A stretch of 64,000 bases of DNA, from assembly GCF_022807975.1 (NCBI RefSeq), contig NZ_CP094358.1:1116001-1180000 (forward strand), written 5' to 3'. Positions within the stretch are counted from its first letter, which is position 1. Every line of letters starts with the position of its first letter. Below the pieces are notes generated by a model that was given only the letters and a program-made list of their open reading frames with translations, did no database searches and was not told the origin of the DNA. Below are positions 60,860-64,000 of this stretch, in pieces. The DNA is from Abyssalbus ytuae (GTDB lineage: Bacteria; Bacteroidota; Bacteroidia; Flavobacteriales; Flavobacteriaceae). A program made the translations under genes and the position numbers.

Positions 60860-62017
60860 TTAATTTGTTAAAGATGCATTATAAAATTCCATTCCTTTGG
60901 TTACCTGATTATTATGATCAAATAAAGTAGCATTGTCCCAGTGAGAACCCTGTCCCCATTGAGTACTGCAACCGGTTGATACCCAGGCAGGCTCCCAATA
61001 TATCAATCCTTCTCCGCCTGCACTTTTTATAGCTGCATGTAAAGCTACCAAATAGTCATATTGACCTTGTTGAGTAGCCGGATATCCGCTAATTACTGCA
61101 TCGGTTCCAAGGATATTACCTGCACTATCCGCATTTTCCATAGTAAAAGGATATGCAGTTTCCACCACCATCAGTCTTTTTTTATAGGTAGTTACCAATG
61201 TACTTATAGCCTGGGGTAAATTCTTCAAATCATATTCCGACCATATGGGATAATAAGATAATCCTATCAAATCAAAATCAGTTACACCATTGCTGGTTGC
61301 CTGTTCAAACCACCACAAAGCATTTTCAGGTTGTGCAATATGTAACATAACCCCTATATCTTTTCCTTTCCCGGCAGAAATATCGCGTACTGCTTTAATT
61401 CCTTTATTTAATAAAGATGAATTTCTTGCCCAATCCATAGTTTTTAACTCTCCCTGCTGCAAGATCATTCCGTTAATTTCATTTCCTACCTGTACAAATT
61501 CGGGAAGTAAATTTTCTGCAGAAAGATTATTAAGGGTTTCATAGGTATAATCATATAATAAATTTCCCAGTGCTTCAGTGTTATCTATCTGATCTACCCA
61601 GGCAGCGGGTATTTCCTGTTTGGAAGGATCTGCCCAGTCATCGGAATAATGAAAGTCTAAAAGCACTTCCATTCCTGCATTTTTTGCTCTTTTAATTGTT
61701 TCTTTAACATCATCATAATCAGAATACTGAGTCCAGTCCGGATTATGCCACAATCTTACTCTTACCAAATTGGTTCCGGCATTTTTAAATATTACAAACG
61801 GATCTTGCTGTGTACCGTTTTCATTTTTGTAAACCGCCCCGCAATCTTCCATTTCATTCACATATGAAAGGTCTGCCCCCAAATAAAATTTGGTTTCATC
61901 TACCGGATCAGGATCGGGATCAGTCCCGGTATTACCTCCTTTATCATCAGACGATGAACAGGAGCCTGCTGTCAATAAAAAGCTTAGTATAACGGGTATT
62001 AATTTCATCCTTTTCAT
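60860..62017 (-). CDS. GH53 endo-beta-1,4-galactanase, lipoprotein
   Basis: 385 aa. Lipoprotein signal with lipobox AGSC; Asp/Pro-rich linker. GH53 barrel: FYLGADLSYVNEMED, NLVRVRLWHNP, LLDFHYSDDWADP, acid/base Glu in EFVQVGNEINGM, nucleophile Glu in LMVVETAYPF, and YWEPAWV. It cleaves the beta-1,4-galactan chains of pectin/arabinogalactan I at the cell surface. Confidence 0.95.
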   Translation of the reverse strand: MKRMKLIPVILSFLLTAGSCSSSDDKGGNTGTDPDPDPVDETKFYLGADLSYVNEMEDCGAVYKNENGTQQDPFVIFKNAGTNLVRVRLWHNPDWTQYSDYDDVKETIKRAKNAGMEVLLDFHYSDDWADPSKQEIPAAWVDQIDNTEALGNLLYDYTYETLNNLSAENLLPEFVQVGNEINGMILQQGELKTMDWARNSSLLNKGIKAVRDISAGKGKDIGVMLHIAQPENALWWFEQATSNGVTDFDLIGLSYYPIWSEYDLKNLPQAISTLVTTYKKRLMVVETAYPFTMENADSAGNILGTDAVISGYPATQQGQYDYLVALHAAIKSAGGEGLIYWEPAWVSTGCSTQWGQGSHWDNATLFDHNNQVTKGMEFYNASLTN

Positions 62018-62053
62018 TTTAAATATTTTTTTAACAATAATTACATTAGAGTA

Positions 62054-62087
62054 AAAGAGGGAACCCCTAAAGTTATTCCCTCTTTTA
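62054..62087 (-). terminator. Hairpin between susE-like and GH53 genes
   Basis: Perfect 11-bp stem AAAAGAGGGAA/TTCCCTCTTTT with a 12-nt loop and a short T-run on the minus strand. It is probably a partial terminator that lowers enzyme expression relative to the Sus proteins. Confidence 0.7.
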
Positions 62088-62116
62088 AAAAAAAGTGCAA
62101 TCCAATAATAAAATTT

Positions 62117-63271
62117 TTACTCCAAAGTAATGGTTAGGTTATTTGCGTCTATAGTAAGGGTATAAGTATCCGGTGTTCCGATAAATTCAAAGTTCGCATC
62201 TGCACCTCCATCACTTTGTACCTGAAAATCGGGGTCTATGGTATATCCCTTATCGGCAAAATAAGGATAGTTTAAACCGGAATCCCAATCATTAAATATT
62301 GAAAAGAAACGGAAAATATCATTAGTAAGAGCTATGGAAGCCTGCCATACATCCGGGCTAATCTCTATAAGCTCTACTGTATTAGTTTCATCAAAAGTAA
62401 AACCACCAGGTACTGCATATCCTACTGCCCAAAGAGAGTTAGTAGTTAATGTTATTTCTTTGTTTATATTATCAATGGTAAGGGTATATACTCCGGGAGT
62501 TCCTACAAATGTAAAATTATCATCCCCGTCCCCAGCGGAAACAAAACCAGCATCAATGGTATAGCCTAAATCTGAATAATAGTTATACCCTAGACCGCTA
62601 CCCCAATCGCCATTTTCTTCAAAAAATCTAAAATTACCTTCTGTGAAAGCAAATTTTCCCTGCAATACGTCATTTTCACATAATATTTCACTTTCTGCAA
62701 GGAAATTCCATCCTATATCAGCTAGTGCCGCTCCTAAAACATAAATTGACGGACAACCTTCACTGGCAATTTTTTCCACTACAGTAATAGGTAATGCCTG
62801 TACACTTGAATATACTTCCAATGCATTACCGGTACCGGTACCTGCATAAGCTCTTACCCTAACAAAAACTTCTCCTTTATTATCCGGCAATCCGTTTTCA
62901 TCAGTTGTAGTCGGGTCATTATCCAAGCCTAACTCATTTGCAAAAACTAAAAGTTGCTCTACAGTTATCGCTGCATTGGTTTCACTTGTAATGGCTAAAA
63001 CTGTCTTTTCATCAAAAGTGGAACTGATAGACCCTTCCAGATCATAATTCACATTGGTTTGAGCTCCAAAATCGGCTTCATTCCATACAAAACGTTCTAT
63101 AATATTATCTTCTGTTTCATCAGAAAGTAAATATTCTGAAGCAGCTGATGTTGTAAATTCTACTCCTTCTGCGTCCGGTGTAGCCGTAAACACCAGATAA
63201 TCTTCATTATCACAAGCATAAAACCCTAAAAGAGATGTGAATGCTATTAAAGTAAATATTAATTTTTTCAT
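62117..63271 (-). CDS. SusE/SusF-like outer-membrane glycan-binding lipoprotein
   Basis: 384 aa. Lipobox FYAC. N-terminal SusE domain (about 30-165), then two related ~90-residue starch/glycan-binding-like modules at about 190-280 and 290-384, each with N/F-RFF, DWGSGLxYxYxxDxGYTID and NFxFxGTPxxYTLTID. It binds galactan oligosaccharides beside SusD. It lies 35 nt after susD. Confidence 0.88.
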   Translation of the reverse strand: MKKLIFTLIAFTSLLGFYACDNEDYLVFTATPDAEGVEFTTSAASEYLLSDETEDNIIERFVWNEADFGAQTNVNYDLEGSISSTFDEKTVLAITSETNAAITVEQLLVFANELGLDNDPTTTDENGLPDNKGEVFVRVRAYAGTGTGNALEVYSSVQALPITVVEKIASEGCPSIYVLGAALADIGWNFLAESEILCENDVLQGKFAFTEGNFRFFEENGDWGSGLGYNYYSDLGYTIDAGFVSAGDGDDNFTFVGTPGVYTLTIDNINKEITLTTNSLWAVGYAVPGGFTFDETNTVELIEISPDVWQASIALTNDIFRFFSIFNDWDSGLNYPYFADKGYTIDPDFQVQSDGGADANFEFIGTPDTYTLTIDANNLTITLE

Positions 63272-63306
63272 TTTTTTTATAATTTAAAAGTTGATGTTAG
63301 ATAAGT

Positions 63307-64000
63307 TTAATAACCTTCGTTTTGACTTAAATTCGGATTTGCTGCGAGACTTGCATTAGGTATTGGAAATAAGTCTCTGAATGCAGGTATGGATAGTCCG
63401 CTAGGGGCGTTTCCTTTCCATGACCAGTTATAAGTTCCTCCGCTAAATCTTCCAAAACGAACTAAATCTTGTCTCCTGTGGCCTTCCCAGTGTAATTCTA
63501 CCAGACGCTCGTTTATTAACAACTCCTCGGTTAAATCGGTAGCCGTAATAAGGTTGGGGTTATTAGCTCTAGTTCTTAATTCATTAATATAACCCACAGC
63601 AGTGTCTACAGAGCCTCCACCACCTCTAAGGTGAGCTTCGGCATACATTAAATACACATCGGCAAGCCTGAACATAGGATAATCAGTATCTACTATTTCA
63701 TTAGCAGAGCCTGTTTCGCCGGTTGATGTCATATTTGACCACTTCTGAATGATGTATCCCGAATCTCTGTCGGCTATATCAAAAATTTCCATCGGTCTGT
63801 TTTCTGTTATTAAAGTATTTCTATCATCCGTATCATAACTTCCGTTAAGAAATATTTGAGAAAATCTTTGTGTTACCCTCATTGCTCCTGTCCATCCCAC
63901 AGCCTGAACTCCAAAATCTGCTCCGTTTCTTTCAGTGTTACCCACCTGACCGTTTACCAGCATAGTTGGCGGGCCGTAGTTTTGGGTTGTAATTCCATCG
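63307..64000 (-). CDS. SusD/RagB-family glycan-binding protein, 5' part missing
   Basis: The frame is open to the right edge; only the C-terminal ~230 residues are visible. SusD signatures: MFRLADVYLMYAEAHLRGG, AVGYINELRTRANNP, LLINERLVELHWEGHRRQDLVRFGRF, and the closing FPIPNASLAANPNLSQNEGY. It is the surface lipoprotein lid of a SusCD importer; SusC should lie upstream beyond 64000. Confidence 0.95.
   Translation of the reverse strand, partial: DGITTQNYGPPTMLVNGQVGNTERNGADFGVQAVGWTGAMRVTQRFSQIFLNGSYDTDDRNTLITENRPMEIFDIADRDSGYIIQKWSNMTSTGETGSANEIVDTDYPMFRLADVYLMYAEAHLRGGGGSVDTAVGYINELRTRANNPNLITATDLTEELLINERLVELHWEGHRRQDLVRFGRFSGGTYNWSWKGNAPSGLSIPAFRDLFPIPNASLAANPNLSQNEGY

Overview
The window is AT-rich chromosomal DNA from a marine- or soil-type Flavobacteriia member (Bacteroidota). 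The evidence is: promoters of the Bacteroidota type (TTG-N20-TAnnTTTG, for example before the initiator tRNA); SusD/SusE-type outer-membrane glycan proteins; SusC-like CarboxypepD_reg domains; many lipoboxes; and A-rich translation starts without Shine-Dalgarno sequences.

Layout. (1) 1-2981 is core chromosome: a cadherin-like lipoprotein (partial), era, a sodium:alanine symporter and the initiator tRNA-fMet gene. (2) 3010-37016 is a ~34 kb integrated element bounded by a perfect 45-bp direct repeat of the tRNA 3' half. Its tyrosine integrase lies next to the intact tRNA. It looks like a provirus, but I find no terminase, portal, HK97-type capsid, tape measure or tail gene. Instead its late block (about 5.7-21.8 kb, minus strand) is dominated by single-pass membrane proteins, small beta-rich proteins, a membrane-anchored GH108 lysozyme, a membrane-anchored transglutaminase-like protein, two spike-like proteins with signal peptides, and a protein carrying a SusC-type plug-entry domain with a TonB-box-like motif. 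A large ArdC/zincin/RadA-like 'polyvalent' protein ends the block. I read it as a candidate tailless, possibly membrane-containing, temperate virus. The early block (22.1-34.3 kb) holds two DNA methyltransferases, a DnaA domain IV protein, an HNH-like protein, a Rha/ANT regulator, a putative replication protein and several unknowns. The control region (34.3-35.6 kb) carries two XRE repressor genes, both apparently starting at TTG. A membrane protein/lipoprotein group near the right end looks like lysogenic cargo. The element also encodes its own initiator-type tRNA-fMet, and about ten of its genes carry a nearly identical 20-nt leader (AACTATTTAAAATTACCACA) directly before the ATG.

(3) 37.1-41.9 kb, just right of the element, looks like a decayed integron: three attC-like imperfect palindromes that share an AACGGTCtCG core, two cassettes with genes on the minus strand (aldo/keto reductase-SDR-AraC; a secreted unknown protein), and an integron-type integrase pseudogene. 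The large cassette is flanked by an 11-bp R'/R''-type complement, as expected for a real gene cassette.

(4) 41.9-47.2 kb is ordinary accessory chromosome on the plus strand: a PAP2 phosphatase, two DinB-fold proteins, an endonuclease/exonuclease/phosphatase-family protein, a Crp-like regulator and others. (5) 47.3-58.1 kb is a probable metal (most likely zinc) acquisition cluster on the minus strand: a TonB receptor, two ABC systems (one LolD/FtsX-like with a His-rich loop, one with paired membrane permeases), a DUF3299-like secreted protein, a Cys/His-rich small membrane protein and a Tat-exported alkaline phosphatase. (6) 58.5-64.0 kb is part of a beta-1,4-galactan utilization locus: GH2, GH53, a SusE-like binding protein and SusD (partial), with SusC presumably beyond the right edge.
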